In this document: positions 21,835-31,727 of the stretch, piece by piece | How the letters are laid out: each line of letters opens with the position of its first letter | How positions within the stretch are numbered: the stretch's first letter is position 1 | Origin: Aureimonas altamirensis | GTDB taxonomy: Bacteria > Pseudomonadota > Alphaproteobacteria > Rhizobiales > Rhizobiaceae | Assembly: GCF_023702225.1 (NCBI RefSeq) | Contig: NZ_JAMQCO010000001.1 | Location: 486,275-550,274, forward strand | Reading direction: 5' to 3' | Length of the DNA: 64,000 nucleotides | Made by a program: the position numbers and the translations under genes | Notes under the pieces: generated by a model | What the model was told of the DNA's origin: nothing | What the model saw: only the letters and a program-made list of their open reading frames with translations | Databases searched by the model: none

Positions 21835-22839
21835 TTACCTGTTGAGCAGAGAGCCGAACATCGAAGTGCGGGCCGGCGCGGTGCGGTTACCGAGGCGGTC
21901 GTACCCTTCGCGACGGTTCTGCTCCCGCGCATAGGCTTCCGCCGTGATGGGATCGCCCGTGCGATAGGTGAAGGTGGACTGGATCGCAAAATCGCTCGGG
22001 TTCATCTTGGCGACCAGCGAAGCGATTTCGGCATCGTCCGAAATGCGGCGCGCGGCGATCGCCGGATCCTCCTGGACGGTGGGGCACGCGCCGGCCGGGT
22101 CCAACTGCGCGCCCTCGGGAAGCGCGGCGTTGAACAAGTAGCGCCTTTCGCAGACATCGACCTTCACCGGCCGCTTCGTCACCTCGAAGCTGTCGAACCC
22201 ATCCTTGAGCATGGACCAGAATGCATAGTGATCGGAATTCTTGTGGCGCGCCATATTCTTCGGCGTCATCCGGAACGGGAATGCCTGAAACTGGAAGTTG
22301 CGCTGCCCACCGTTGAAGGACTCCCGGGCGAGGGCGTAGATTTCCTCGATCTGCTCGTTATCCATCGCGTAGCAGCCCGACGAGTTGCACGAGCCGTGCA
22401 CCATCAGGTGCTGTCCGGTAAAGCCGTTGGACGCATCGTACCGGTTGGGGTAGCCGATATTGATGGACAAGTGATGCTGCGAACGCGGATTCAGCGAGCC
22501 GCGCGTGATGTTGTAGAATCCTTCGGGGGCCTGCCGGTCGCCTTCCGCCCTCTTCGGCCCGAGTTTCCCGGACCAGGCGCAGATGGGATACGTCTTCAGG
22601 AGGGCGTAGGCGCCGCTGTCGGTCTGCTTCCAGACCTCGAGTTCGGATTCTTCCTTGAACAGGCGCACCAGCATGGGTGACTGCTGCCCCATGCCCTTGG
22701 TACGCATGTCCTTGACGAGCGCTGCCGGCAAAGGCGCTTCGGAGCCCATGAGGTCGTCGATGCTTCCCGGCTGGCAGGCCGCAAGCACCATCATTCCGGC
22801 TCCCATCAGGGCGGCAGTAGCAAGGCGTCTGGCGAACAT
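21835..22839 (-). CDS. YafK-type L,D-transpeptidase family lipoprotein
   Basis: A 334-residue envelope protein of the murein L,D-transpeptidase (YkuD/YafK) family. The start at 22839 has a good upstream AGGGGAA and yields a lipoprotein signal ending LAAC (Cys near residue 22). The catalytic block is 'LMVHGSCNSSGCYAMDNEQIEEIY' in shortened form (VHGSCNSSGCYAM), with the conserved His, Ser and Cys. Relatives cut or form peptidoglycan cross-links or detach bound lipoprotein. The C-terminal third beyond the domain is not recognised. Confidence 0.88.
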   Translation of the reverse strand: MFARRLATAALMGAGMMVLAACQPGSIDDLMGSEAPLPAALVKDMRTKGMGQQSPMLVRLFKEESELEVWKQTDSGAYALLKTYPICAWSGKLGPKRAEGDRQAPEGFYNITRGSLNPRSQHHLSINIGYPNRYDASNGFTGQHLMVHGSCNSSGCYAMDNEQIEEIYALARESFNGGQRNFQFQAFPFRMTPKNMARHKNSDHYAFWSMLKDGFDSFEVTKRPVKVDVCERRYLFNAALPEGAQLDPAGACPTVQEDPAIAARRISDDAEIASLVAKMNPSDFAIQSTFTYRTGDPITAEAYAREQNRREGYDRLGNRTAPARTSMFGSLLNR

Positions 22840-22969
22840 TCCCCGTTCCCCTCTGCGGCCGGACGTCTCGCCACGTCCCTGGCCGTATCGATCCAACTTT
22901 CTCGCCGAATTATGACTCCGTCAACCTTGCAGGTGGGTTAACGAAACGAAAAGCATTCTAGCAAAGGGC

Positions 22970-23929
22970 TCAGACCTTGAGTTCACGCCCCATGGCCAGG
23001 AATTTCTGCCGGCGCTCGCGGCGCAGATCCTCTCCGTCGAGGCCCGCAAGAGAAGCGAAGGCCCTGCGTATGGCCTCCCCGGCGCGATGGATCGTGGCGT
23101 CCTTGTCGCGGTGGGCCCCGCCGACGGGTTCCTCGACGATCTCGTCGATGATGCCGAAGCCCTTGAGGTCCTGCGCGGTGATCTTCATCGCCTGTGCAAC
23201 ATCCTTGGCGCGGGTCGCATCGCGCCAGAGGATGGATGCCCCCGCCTCCGGAGAGATGACGCTGTAAATTGCATGCTCCAGCATCAGCACGCGGTTGGCC
23301 GCCGCGATGGCGATGGCTCCGCCGGAGCCCCCCTCGCCGATGACGAGCGACACGAGCGGCACTTTCAGGTTCAGGCAGGTTTCCGTCGATCGGGCGATCG
23401 CCTCGGCCTGTCCGCGCTCTTCCGCGCCGATGCCGGGATAGGCGCCGGCCGTATCCACCAGCGTCAGCACCGGCACGCCAAAGCGCTCCGCCAGGTTCAT
23501 CAGCCGCACGGCCTTGCGGTAGCCCTCGGGACGCGCCATGCCGAAATTGTGCTTCAATCGCGTCTGGGTATCCGAACCCTTTTCTTGCCCGATGACGGCA
23601 ACGGACTTGCCGTCGAAACGGCCGAAACCGGAAATGACCGCGAGATCCTCGGCGAAATAACGGTCGCCCGCAAGCGGCGTGAAATCGGTTATCAGCGCCT
23701 CGACATAGTCGAGGCAATGCGGCCTGTCGGGATGGCGCGCAACCTGCGTCTTCTGCCACGGCGACAGCTTGCGATACAGATCCAGGAGCGCATCCTGCGA
23801 ACGCTTTTCAAGCCGCGCGATGTCGTCGCCGACATCGAGGCTGCCTTCGTCATTGCTGATCCGCTTCAACTCGAGGATCTGGCTGTCGAGATCGGCGACC
23901 GGTTTTTCGAAGTCGAGGTAGTTGTGCAT
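22970..23929 (-). CDS. accA: Acetyl-CoA carboxylase carboxyltransferase subunit alpha
   Basis: A 319-residue subunit that, with AccD, transfers the carboxyl group from biotin carboxyl carrier protein to acetyl-CoA in fatty acid synthesis. The crotonase-like core is clear: 'YRKAVRLMNLAERFGVPVLTLVDTAGAYPGIGAEERGQ' in part (LVDTAGAYPGIGAEERGQ), 'IGEGGSGGAIAI' and 'YSVISPEAGASILWRD'. Length is normal. The adjacent xerD is in the same orientation but 143 bp away. Confidence 0.97.
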   Translation of the reverse strand: MHNYLDFEKPVADLDSQILELKRISNDEGSLDVGDDIARLEKRSQDALLDLYRKLSPWQKTQVARHPDRPHCLDYVEALITDFTPLAGDRYFAEDLAVISGFGRFDGKSVAVIGQEKGSDTQTRLKHNFGMARPEGYRKAVRLMNLAERFGVPVLTLVDTAGAYPGIGAEERGQAEAIARSTETCLNLKVPLVSLVIGEGGSGGAIAIAAANRVLMLEHAIYSVISPEAGASILWRDATRAKDVAQAMKITAQDLKGFGIIDEIVEEPVGGAHRDKDATIHRAGEAIRRAFASLAGLDGEDLRRERRQKFLAMGRELKV

Positions 23930-24072
23930 CCGTCAGCGGCGGGGCCGTCCTTTTGCCAGCCGGACTTCCGAGAAACACGGAACAGGCCGGGAGGCCGGTG
24001 ATTTTGCGCGCAAACTGACGACAAGCCCCTGCCTTGTCAAGGAAGCCTCCCGTTGTGTCCGGCCTTCGCGTT

Positions 24073-24993
24073 TCAACCGTCCTCAAAGGCCTCCGACAGG
24101 GGATGATGCGCGGCCACGAGATCCACCAGCCGGTTTTCCAGGACATGGGTATAGATTTCTGTGGTCGAGATATCGGCATGGCCGAGAAGCTCCTGGACGA
24201 CGCGCAGATCCGCGCCGTTCTGCAGGAGGTGGCTGGCAAAGGCATGCCGCAGCACATGCGGCGACACGATGGACGGGGGCAGTCCGGCGCGCGCCGCCAG
24301 CCCCTTCAACTCGCGCGCCACGGCCTGCCGGGTCACGTGGCCGCTGGCGGACAGTGCGGGAAACAACCATTGGCCGCCACCCTTCGCCTCCACGGCCGAC
24401 GACGAGAATGCGGCAAGCGCCCCGGCGGCCCGCTCGCCAAGCGGAACCAGCCTGTCCTTGCCGCCCTTGCCGCGCACCAGGATGGCCGCCCCGCCGGCAC
24501 GCAGAACGGCGCGCGGCAGGCCGATCAACTCCGATATGCGCATGCCCGATGCATAGAGCGTTTCGGCAAAGGCATGGAGCCGCAAGGCCCGCAGCCGCCT
24601 GGCGGGGGACAGCGTCATGTCCGCAGCCTCGGCCTCGGCACGGTCCAGCAGGCGCCCGGCCTGGTCTTCCGACAGGGATTTCGGCAAGGCCCTCGCCTTG
24701 CGGGGCGCGTCGAGCGGCCCGGTCGGATCGTCCGGCCGCCGGCCCTCCGTATAGAGAAAGCGGAAGAACTGGCGCATCGCGGCCATGCGGCGCCGGCGCG
24801 TGGCCGGGGTAAGCCCGGCTTGCGCAAGTTCGTGCATCACGGCCGACAGGTCCTCGGTGCCTGCGGCTTCCAGCCGGACGGTCAGCCGCTCCGCAATGTC
24901 GGTCAGGTCGCGACGATAGGCGGCGAGGGTGTTGGTCGAGGCGCCGCGCTCGACCGCCAGCGCCTCGACGAAGTCTTCGACGGCGCGGCTCAT
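24073..24993 (-). CDS. xerD: Site-specific tyrosine recombinase XerD
   Basis: A 306-residue recombinase that, with XerC, resolves chromosome dimers at dif. The catalytic set is intact: Arg in 'SGMRISELIGL', Lys in 'GKGGKDRLVPLG', His-x-x-Arg in 'SPHVLRHAFASHLL', His in 'LLGHADIS', and Tyr in 'TTEIYTHV'. The N-terminal SAM-like domain starts with 'VEDFVEALAVERGASTNTLAAYRRDL' in part. Its ATG overlaps the stop of a small membrane protein gene (ATGA). Its housekeeping neighbours and normal length argue against a mobile integrase. Confidence 0.94.
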   Translation of the reverse strand: MSRAVEDFVEALAVERGASTNTLAAYRRDLTDIAERLTVRLEAAGTEDLSAVMHELAQAGLTPATRRRRMAAMRQFFRFLYTEGRRPDDPTGPLDAPRKARALPKSLSEDQAGRLLDRAEAEAADMTLSPARRLRALRLHAFAETLYASGMRISELIGLPRAVLRAGGAAILVRGKGGKDRLVPLGERAAGALAAFSSSAVEAKGGGQWLFPALSASGHVTRQAVARELKGLAARAGLPPSIVSPHVLRHAFASHLLQNGADLRVVQELLGHADISTTEIYTHVLENRLVDLVAAHHPLSEAFEDG

Positions 24994-25184
24994 GGCTGGG
25001 CGGGCGCGGGCCGTTCGACCTGTTCCGCCCCGGTCTGCGCGCCCTGTCCCAGGCTGCGAAGCGGCACCGTCTGCGTGACTTCGCGCTGGTTCGGCTCGAC
25101 ATACAGCACCAGGAGCGCCATGGAAGCGATGACCAGCGCGGCGATGACGATCAGGGCGGACAGGAGTCGAACGAGTGTAGGCAT
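24990..25184 (-). CDS. Small membrane protein upstream of xerD
   Basis: A 64-residue protein with one transmembrane helix (about residues 7-29, 'LSALIVIAALVIASMALLVL') and a short polar tail rich in Gln and Pro. Unknown function. The ATG at 25184 puts the helix near the N-terminus. The gene overlaps xerD by 4 bp and is divergent from aroK, so it likely carries the promoter for both it and xerD. Confidence 0.65.
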   Translation of the reverse strand: MPTLVRLLSALIVIAALVIASMALLVLYVEPNQREVTQTVPLRSLGQGAQTGAEQVERPAPAQP

Positions 25185-25325
25185 GTCGCTTTCGGGCTTC
25201 GGACCGTTCAGAGCCGCGATTGTCCTCGCCAAGGGTTAACACTTCCGTTGCCCCCGCGCCAAGCTTGACGCGGACGGTGCTTTCCTGTTTTCGAGGCGGA
25301 TCGCAATGAAGGGCACAACCCCCGC

Positions 25326-25910
25326 ATGACGTCCACCGCCGACAAGACACGGCCCAGGGCCGCGCCGCTGGAGCTGCATGGCCGCTCCATCGCGCTTGTC
25401 GGGCTGATGGGCGCCGGCAAGACGACCATCGGACGCAAGCTGGCACAGATTCTCGGCCTGCCCTTCGTCGATTCCGACGCGGAGATCGAGCGCGTGTCGC
25501 GCATGACGGTATCGGAACTCTTCGCCGCCTATGGCGAGCCCGAGTTCCGGGCGCTGGAGGCCCGCGTCGTCGCCCGCATCGCCGAAGAAGGGCCCCGCGT
25601 GATCGGCACGGGCGGTGGCGCCTACATGAACGAGGCGACACGGGCGCTGCTGCGAGAGCGCGCCTACACCGTCTGGCTGAAAGCCGACCTGGACCTTCTG
25701 ATGGAGCGCGTCTCGAAGCGACCGACGCGTCCGTTGCTGCAGGCGGCGGACCCGCGCACCGTCATGCGCGAACTGATGGACCGACGCTATCCGGTGTACG
25801 CACAGGCCGACCTGACGGTGCAGAGCCGCAACGCGCGGCGCGAGACGATCGCGGCGGAGATCGTCTCGGCGCTGCGCCGCAAGATCGAAAAGGACGGGCA
25901 AGGGCGATGA
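25326..25910 (+). CDS. aroK: Shikimate kinase
   Basis: A 194-residue enzyme phosphorylating shikimate at the 3-hydroxyl. The P-loop GLMGAGKT (residues 26-33), 'FVDSDAEIE' with the shikimate-binding Asp, 'RVIGTGGGAYMNE', and the lid 'RPTRPLL' are present. The N-terminus is about 15 residues longer than minimal AroK. It overlaps aroB by 4 bp (ATGA), the standard aroKB pair. Confidence 0.96.
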   Translation: MTSTADKTRPRAAPLELHGRSIALVGLMGAGKTTIGRKLAQILGLPFVDSDAEIERVSRMTVSELFAAYGEPEFRALEARVVARIAEEGPRVIGTGGGAYMNEATRALLRERAYTVWLKADLDLLMERVSKRPTRPLLQAADPRTVMRELMDRRYPVYAQADLTVQSRNARRETIAAEIVSALRRKIEKDGQGR

Positions 25911-27046
25911 TCGGTTCCGATGCAGGCGCGGATACGCGCAAGGTGCATGTCGACCTCGGCGCGCGATCCTACGATATCCTTGTCGGCGGCGGGCTCGTGG
26001 CCCGCGCCGGACAGGAGATCGCGGCGCGGCTGCCGGGCATCCGCGCCGCCATCGTAACCGACGAACATGTCGCGGCCCTGCATCTCGACCGCCTGTCCGC
26101 GGCCCTGGACGAGGCGGGAATCGACCACGTGTCCATCGTTCTCCCGGCCGGCGAAACCACCAAGAGCTTCGACCATCTGATGCAGCTCGTCGACGCGCTT
26201 CTCGGCGCCCGGCTGGAGCGCGGCGATGCCGTCGTCGCGCTCGGCGGCGGCGTCATCGGCGATCTGTCCGGCTTTGCCGCCGGCATCGTGCGGCGCGGCA
26301 TGCGCTTCGTCCAGGTGCCGACCAGCCTGCTGGCACAGGTGGACTCCTCCGTCGGCGGCAAGACGGGCATCAACTCCCCGCGCGGAAAGAACCTCATCGG
26401 CGTCTTCCACCAGCCTGCGCTGGTACTGGCCGATACGGACATCCTCTCTACCCTCCCGGTGCGGGAATTCGCGGCCGGCTATGCGGAGGTGGTCAAGTAC
26501 GGCCTCATCGACCGGCCGGATTTCTTCGAATGGCTGGAGACCAATCATGCGGCGATCTTCGCGGGAGGGTCGGCGCGCATCGAGGCCGTGGCACGGTGCT
26601 GCGAAGCCAAGGCCGCCGTCGTCGCCGACGACGAGCGCGAGGACGGCAACCGCGCGCTGCTCAACCTCGGCCACACATTCGGGCACGCACTGGAATCGGC
26701 CGTCCGCTACGACCCGCAGCGCCTGGTGCACGGCGAGGGCGTAGCCATCGGCATGGCGCTGGCGCACCGGTTCTCGCACCGGCTGGGCCTGATCGGCGGG
26801 CAGGACGTCGTACGGGTGGAGCGCCACCTGCAGGCGGTCGGCCTGCCGACACGCATCGACGCCATACCGGGGCCCGCCCTGGACGTCGATACGCTGATCG
26901 ACAGGATCGCCCAGGACAAGAAGGTCGTCCGGGGCCGGCTCACCTTCATCCTGACGCGCGGCATCGGCCAATCCTTCATCGCCAGGGACGTGCTGCCGGA
27001 CGACGTCCGCGCCTTTCTCAACGCGGAGACGGCTGCGGCCGCCTGA
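25907..27046 (+). CDS. aroB: 3-dehydroquinate synthase
   Basis: A 379-residue NAD- and metal-dependent enzyme making 3-dehydroquinate in the shikimate pathway. Recognised segments: 'GGGVIGDLSGFAAGIVRRG' near residue 110, 'VPTSLLAQVDSSVGGKTGINSPRGKN' in part, and the metal-binding His residues in 'LNLGHTFGHALE' and 'LVHGEGVAIGMALA'. It is coupled to aroK. Its 3' end overlaps the convergent DUF1275 gene by 29 bp. Confidence 0.97.
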   Translation: MIGSDAGADTRKVHVDLGARSYDILVGGGLVARAGQEIAARLPGIRAAIVTDEHVAALHLDRLSAALDEAGIDHVSIVLPAGETTKSFDHLMQLVDALLGARLERGDAVVALGGGVIGDLSGFAAGIVRRGMRFVQVPTSLLAQVDSSVGGKTGINSPRGKNLIGVFHQPALVLADTDILSTLPVREFAAGYAEVVKYGLIDRPDFFEWLETNHAAIFAGGSARIEAVARCCEAKAAVVADDEREDGNRALLNLGHTFGHALESAVRYDPQRLVHGEGVAIGMALAHRFSHRLGLIGGQDVVRVERHLQAVGLPTRIDAIPGPALDVDTLIDRIAQDKKVVRGRLTFILTRGIGQSFIARDVLPDDVRAFLNAETAAAA

Positions 27047-27734
27047 CGCGCTGCGGCGATACGTAGCTGCGCCGCCAGCGATCCGGGATAACCAATGTCG
27101 CCACGCCGAGAGCCAGGCTGAACGCGGCGGGCGCCGCAAGGCTCGTCTCCGGCATCGTCCGGTAGGCCAGCGCGCCGGCCGTCGCGCCGGCGAGCATGCC
27201 GACGAAGGGTACGATCTGCAGCGGCCATCCGCCGCCCGGCTCCCCCATGAGCCGCCGGCCGATCCCGCGTCCGAAGCGCGACAGCGCCCCCGTCACGAAG
27301 GTGATGCCGAAGGCCTGCCCTTCCACCTGCTCTATGCCGGAATTCAGCATGCCCATGGCAAGCACCACCGCCAGCAGGGGCCAGGTCGGGCCCGGAAGCG
27401 CCATCGGCATCGCGATCAGCGCCGCCGTCACGAACAGCAGCGGCACATGATTGCGCCGTGTCAGGCGGATGAACACCTCTCCCAGTGCGTTGCCCGCCAC
27501 GAAGACGAGAAGGATCGCCGCCAGCATGGCCGCGTGCTGGAACTGCCCGCGCACCAGCGCGGCGGCGAACTCCGTCGTGTTGCCGCTCATGAACGAGACG
27601 TAGCTTCCGATCATCATCAGGCCGATCGCATCCGTCATGCCGGCAAGCGCCGACAGGCAGACCGTCAGGAACAGGCCGGCGCCCAGCCGTCCGCGCCGCA
27701 GCCTGCGATGCCGCCGCCTATGCGGCGTCGTCAC
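27018..27734 (-). CDS. DUF1275 (YoaK) family membrane protein
   Basis: A 238-residue inner-membrane protein with six or so hydrophobic segments. The family hallmark is 'GLMMIGSYVSFMSGNTTEFA' near residue 37. Function is not established for the family. The GTG at 27734 is favoured because it overlaps the bolA stop as GTGA and starts just before a strongly basic tail preceding the first helix. Confidence 0.87.
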   Translation of the reverse strand: MTTPHRRRHRRLRRGRLGAGLFLTVCLSALAGMTDAIGLMMIGSYVSFMSGNTTEFAAALVRGQFQHAAMLAAILLVFVAGNALGEVFIRLTRRNHVPLLFVTAALIAMPMALPGPTWPLLAVVLAMGMLNSGIEQVEGQAFGITFVTGALSRFGRGIGRRLMGEPGGGWPLQIVPFVGMLAGATAGALAYRTMPETSLAAPAAFSLALGVATLVIPDRWRRSYVSPQRVRRPQPSPR

Positions 27735-28030
27735 CGGCGTGCGGCCTCTTGGGGTGCGCGCGCCTCGATGGCCAGGGCGTGGACGCCGCCTGCAAGCTCG
27801 CCCGCCAGCGCCGCGTTCACCGCACGGTGCCGCTCGAGCCGGCTCATCGGCGCGAAGGCGTCGGCCACGATGCGGACACGGAAATGGGTTTCCCCCGTTC
27901 CGTCGAAGGGCGCGTGATGGCTCGTATCGTGATGATGGCCTGCATGAAGGTGGCTTTCGTTCACGACCTCGAGGCTGTCCGGCCTGAAGGCGGCGGAGAG
28001 CTTTTCTTCGATGGCGGACTGGATGCTCAT
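27731..28030 (-). CDS. BolA family protein
   Basis: A 99-residue protein with the BolA fold: 'IEEKLSAAFRPDSLEVVNESHLHAGH' in part (about residues 7-30) and 'FRVRIVADAFAPMSRLERHRAVNAAL'. BolA proteins pair with monothiol glutaredoxins at [2Fe-2S] clusters and affect iron homeostasis or transcription. The His-rich stretch 'HLHAGHHHDTSHH' is more pronounced than usual. It is divergent from the J-domain gene, as in other Rhizobiales. Confidence 0.92.
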   Translation of the reverse strand: MSIQSAIEEKLSAAFRPDSLEVVNESHLHAGHHHDTSHHAPFDGTGETHFRVRIVADAFAPMSRLERHRAVNAALAGELAGGVHALAIEARAPQEAARR

Positions 28031-28134
28031 GGCGTGCCCCGGATTCGCTGCGGCGTAAAGTTTCCGTTTCGCGCGGCTTTTCGCGTCTGTCAATTCTTGT
28101 TAGCGCACCTGCTGGAACCCATAATTGATCCGTG

Positions 28135-28740
28135 ATGAAGCTCGATTCCAAATATTTCGACCGTATCCGCGTCAGGGCGGGTGCCAAGCCGGAGCCGCTG
28201 ACTCCGGAATGCGCCTGGGAAGGCTGCTGCGAACCCGGCACGCACCGGGCGCCGCGCGGCCGCGACCAGGAGGGCCAGTATTATTTCTTCTGCTTCGAGC
28301 ATGTCCGCCAGTACAACAAGAGCTACAATTATTTTTCCGGCCTCGCCGACAACGACATCCAGGCCTTCCTGAAGGATTCCATGACCGGGCATCGGCCCAC
28401 CTGGAAGATGGGCTCCAACTCCAGCGGCGGCGCCCAGGCCCAAGGCGAGGCCGCTTCCGGCAAGCGGTGGAGCCGCCATACCCACGCCTACAACCTGTTC
28501 CGCGACGGCGAATTGCCGCGGCGCGAGGGCCCTAGGCGGCGGGCCCGGCCGCTGGAGATCAAGGCGATGGCCACGCTGGGCGTGCGGCAGGATGCCGATG
28601 GCGAAACGATCCGCCTGCGCTACAAGGCACTGGTCAAGCAGTACCATCCGGACGCCAATGGCGGGGACCGCGGCAACGAGGACAGGCTGCGCGAGGTCAT
28701 CCAGGCCTACAAGTTGCTCAAGCAGGCCGGTTTCTGCTGA
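28135..28740 (+). CDS. J-domain (DnaJ-like) protein
   Basis: A 201-residue protein with its J domain at the C-terminus (about residues 145-200). The Hsp70-stimulating HPD is seen in 'ALVKQYHPDANGGD' and the last helix in 'LREVIQAYKLLKQ'. The N-terminal part has a Cys pattern (CAWEGCCEPGTH) and 'YYFFCFEHVRQYNKSYNYF'. The ATG at 28135 is used; a GTG lies one codon earlier. Such proteins occur beside bolA and cobS in this order. Confidence 0.9.
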   Translation: MKLDSKYFDRIRVRAGAKPEPLTPECAWEGCCEPGTHRAPRGRDQEGQYYFFCFEHVRQYNKSYNYFSGLADNDIQAFLKDSMTGHRPTWKMGSNSSGGAQAQGEAASGKRWSRHTHAYNLFRDGELPRREGPRRRARPLEIKAMATLGVRQDADGETIRLRYKALVKQYHPDANGGDRGNEDRLREVIQAYKLLKQAGFC

Positions 28741-28834
28741 ACCGGCTTCAAAAGGCGGCTGAAAGGTTCTACAGCTTCGGGCGCAAGAAAACGATCGATC
28801 GGCGCGTCTGGCGATGCCGATCCATGGAGGTGTG

Positions 28835-29821
28835 ATGAGTGCAGCGGAACTGGAAGTGGCCGGGTTGCCCGACGCCATCGTCTCCGTCCGCGAAACCTTC
28901 GGTTTCGACAGCGATCTGAAAGTCCCGGCCTATTCCGTGGCCGACCCGCATGTGCCGGAGATCGACCCGGATTACCTCTTCGACAGGCAGACCACGCTGG
29001 CCATCCTGGCCGGCTTCGCGAAAAATCGTCGCGTGATGGTCTCCGGTTTCCACGGCACCGGCAAGTCCACCCATATCGAGCAGGTGGCGGCTCGGCTGAA
29101 CTGGCCTTGCGTGCGCGTCAATCTCGACAGCCATGTCAGCCGCATCGACCTCGTCGGCAAGGATGCGATCACCCTGCGCGAAGGCCAGCAGGTGACCGAA
29201 TTCCGCGACGGCATCCTGCCCTGGGCCTACCAGAACAATGTCGCGCTCGTCTTCGACGAGTACGACGCCGGCCGTCCGGACGTGATGTTCGTCATCCAGC
29301 GCGTGCTGGAATCGAGCGGCCGCCTGACGCTTCTGGACCAGAGCCGCGTCATCCGCCCGCATCCGGCCTTCCGTTTGTTCGCCACCGCCAACACGGTCGG
29401 CCTCGGCGATACGACGGGCCTCTATCACGGTACGCAGCAGATCAACCAGGCGCAGATGGACCGCTGGTCCATCGTCACCGTGCTGAACTACCTGCCGCAC
29501 GACAACGAGGTCGGCATCGTGATGGCCAAGGCGCGCCATTTCGACAACAAGGAAGGGCGCCAGACCGTATCGCGCATGGTACGCGTGGCCGACCTGACGC
29601 GCTCGGCCTTCGTCAACGGCGACCTGTCGACCGTGATGAGCCCGCGCACCGTCATCACCTGGGCCGAGAATGCCGAGATCTTCGGCGATGTCGGCTTCGC
29701 CTTCCGGCTGACCTTCCTCAACAAATGCGACGAGCTGGAGCGGCCACTGGTCGCCGAGTTCTACCAGCGCGCCTTCGGCGAGGAACTGCCGGAATCCGCA
29801 TCCAACCTCGTTCTCGACTGA
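28835..29821 (+). CDS. cobS: Cobaltochelatase subunit CobS (AAA+)
   Basis: A 328-residue AAA+ ATPase of the aerobic cobaltochelatase CobNST, which inserts cobalt into hydrogenobyrinate a,c-diamide. Walker A is '[14 protein letters not shown]' near residue 77 and Walker B '[16 protein letters not shown]' near 145; sensor and Arg-finger regions follow. The ATG at 28835 has GGAGG 5-7 bases upstream. It lies 7 bp before cobT; cobN is not in the window. Confidence 0.95.
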   Translation: MSAAELEVAGLPDAIVSVRETFGFDSDLKVPAYSVADPHVPEIDPDYLFDRQTTLAILAGFAKNRRVMVSGFHGTGKSTHIEQVAARLNWPCVRVNLDSHVSRIDLVGKDAITLREGQQVTEFRDGILPWAYQNNVALVFDEYDAGRPDVMFVIQRVLESSGRLTLLDQSRVIRPHPAFRLFATANTVGLGDTTGLYHGTQQINQAQMDRWSIVTVLNYLPHDNEVGIVMAKARHFDNKEGRQTVSRMVRVADLTRSAFVNGDLSTVMSPRTVITWAENAEIFGDVGFAFRLTFLNKCDELERPLVAEFYQRAFGEELPESASNLVLD

Positions 29822-29828
29822 GCGGCCC

Positions 29829-31727
29829 ATGGCGCGTCCGGGCGACAATTCCAGGCCGGGCAAACTGCCCGCATTCGACCGGGAGCCGTTCCGGCGCGCG
29901 ATCACGGGCTGCATGCGCGCCATCGCCGGCGAAGGAGAGCTGGACGTCACCTTCGGCAACGAGCGGCCCGGACTTTCCGGCTCCAAGGCGCGGCTGCCCG
30001 ACCTGCCGAAGCGGCCCGCCGCCTCCGACATCGCGGTCACGCGCGGGCTGGCCGATGCCATGGCGCTGCGCCGCGCCCGGCACGATACGAAGGTCCATGC
30101 CAACCTGTCGCCCGAAGGGCGCAACGCCCGCGCCGTCTTCGACGCGGCCGAGCAGGCCCGGTGCGAAGCCATCGGCGCAAACGCCATGCAGGGGGTGGGC
30201 GACAACCTGACGGCCATGCTGGAGGACAAGTACCAGCGCTCCAACCTGTCCGCCGTGACCGACAAGGCGGAGGCGCCGCTGGAAGACGCCGTGGCCCTGA
30301 TGATCCGCGAGCAGCTGACGGGCCGGCCGGCGCCCGACAGCGCCCGGGCCGTCGTCGACGTCTGGCGCGACTGGATCACCGAGCGGACCGGGGAACGGTT
30401 CGGCCGCCTGAACGAGCTGATCGAGGATCAGCGCGCCTTTTCGCGCGCCATGCGGGACGTTCTCGTGGCCATGGAGATGGCGGAGGAACTGGCCAACGAA
30501 GAGCCGGAGGAAAGCGGCGACGACGATGAGGCCGGCGACAACCAGGCGCGCGACTCCGAGGAATCCGGTGCCGAAAAGGAGGCCGGGCAGGACGATGCCC
30601 AGCCACAGGAAACCGATGTCGAGGGAGAGACCGACGAGGCCGCCGAGGCCGAGGCCTCCGACGCTTCCGCCGACGACCCTTCGGAGGATGACTCGGCCGA
30701 TACCGAGACGCCGGGCGATACGCGCCGCCCCAACCAGCCCCTGACGCTGCAGGCGGGCGACAGCGACTACAGGATCTTCTCCACGCAGTTCGACGAAATC
30801 GTCGGCGCCGAGGAGCTGTGCGACGAAGAGGAGCTGGACCGCCTGCGTTCCTTCCTCGACAAGCAGCTCGCAGCCCTGCAGGGAGTCGTCGGGCGGCTTG
30901 CCAACAGGCTGCAACGCCGGCTGATGGCGCAGCAGAACCGATCCTGGGACTTCGATCTCGAAGAGGGCTATCTCGACACGGCGCGGCTGATCCGCCTGGT
31001 GACCGATCCCATGCAGCCGCTATCCTACAAGATGGAGCGGGATACCGAATTCCGCGATACGATCGTAACGCTGCTCATCGACAATTCCGGCTCCATGCGC
31101 GGGCGCCCCATCACCGTCGCGGCCACCTGCGCCGATATCCTGGCCCGAACGCTCGAGCGTTGCGGCGTGAAGGTGGAAGTCCTCGGGTTCACCACCCGCG
31201 CATGGAAGGGCGGCCAGTCCCAGGAGCAATGGCGCAAGGAAGGCAAGCCGCCCCGCCCCGGCCGGCTGAACGACATCCGCCACATCGTCTACAAGTCGGC
31301 CGACGCGCCGTGGCGACGCGCCAAGCGCAATCTCGGCCTGATGATGCGCGAAGGCCTGTTGAAGGAGAATATCGACGGAGAGGCGCTGATCTGGGCGCAT
31401 AATCGCCTTCTGGCGCGCTCGGAGCAGCGGCGCATCCTGATGGTCATCTCCGACGGGGCGCCGGTGGACGACTCCACCTCGTCCGCAAACCCCGGCAATT
31501 ACCTCGAGCGACACCTGCGGTCCGTCATCGACGAGATCGAGCAGCGCTCGCCCGTGGAGTTGCTGGCCATCGGCATCGGCCACGACGTGACACGCTATTA
31601 CCGGCGGGCCGTCACCATCGTCGATGCCGAAGAGCTGGCCGGCGCCATGACGGAACAGTTGGCCGCCCTGTTCGACCTGGAAGGCGAAGGCGGAGGAAGC
31701 CGACGTCGGACGGCCGCCCGTCGTTGA
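29829..31727 (+). CDS. cobT: Cobaltochelatase subunit CobT
   Basis: A 632-residue partner of CobS. The C-terminal von Willebrand A domain has the metal site '[14 protein letters not shown]' near residue 417 and '[15 protein letters not shown]' near 540. Between the helical N-terminal part and this domain is a long acidic low-complexity linker (about residues 215-300, mostly Glu, Asp and Ala), a family feature. Its TGA stop overlaps the TTG start of the next gene, so three genes form one unit. Confidence 0.95.
   Translation: MARPGDNSRPGKLPAFDREPFRRAITGCMRAIAGEGELDVTFGNERPGLSGSKARLPDLPKRPAASDIAVTRGLADAMALRRARHDTKVHANLSPEGRNARAVFDAAEQARCEAIGANAMQGVGDNLTAMLEDKYQRSNLSAVTDKAEAPLEDAVALMIREQLTGRPAPDSARAVVDVWRDWITERTGERFGRLNELIEDQRAFSRAMRDVLVAMEMAEELANEEPEESGDDDEAGDNQARDSEESGAEKEAGQDDAQPQETDVEGETDEAAEAEASDASADDPSEDDSADTETPGDTRRPNQPLTLQAGDSDYRIFSTQFDEIVGAEELCDEEELDRLRSFLDKQLAALQGVVGRLANRLQRRLMAQQNRSWDFDLEEGYLDTARLIRLVTDPMQPLSYKMERDTEFRDTIVTLLIDNSGSMRGRPITVAATCADILARTLERCGVKVEVLGFTTRAWKGGQSQEQWRKEGKPPRPGRLNDIRHIVYKSADAPWRRAKRNLGLMMREGLLKENIDGEALIWAHNRLLARSEQRRILMVISDGAPVDDSTSSANPGNYLERHLRSVIDEIEQRSPVELLAIGIGHDVTRYYRRAVTIVDAEELAGAMTEQLAALFDLEGEGGGSRRRTAARR

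Noticed and set aside
24073..24993. Mobile-element integrase
   Set aside because: The protein is a full-length XerD in its usual place between accA and aroK/aroB, with no attachment-site repeats or cargo genes around it.
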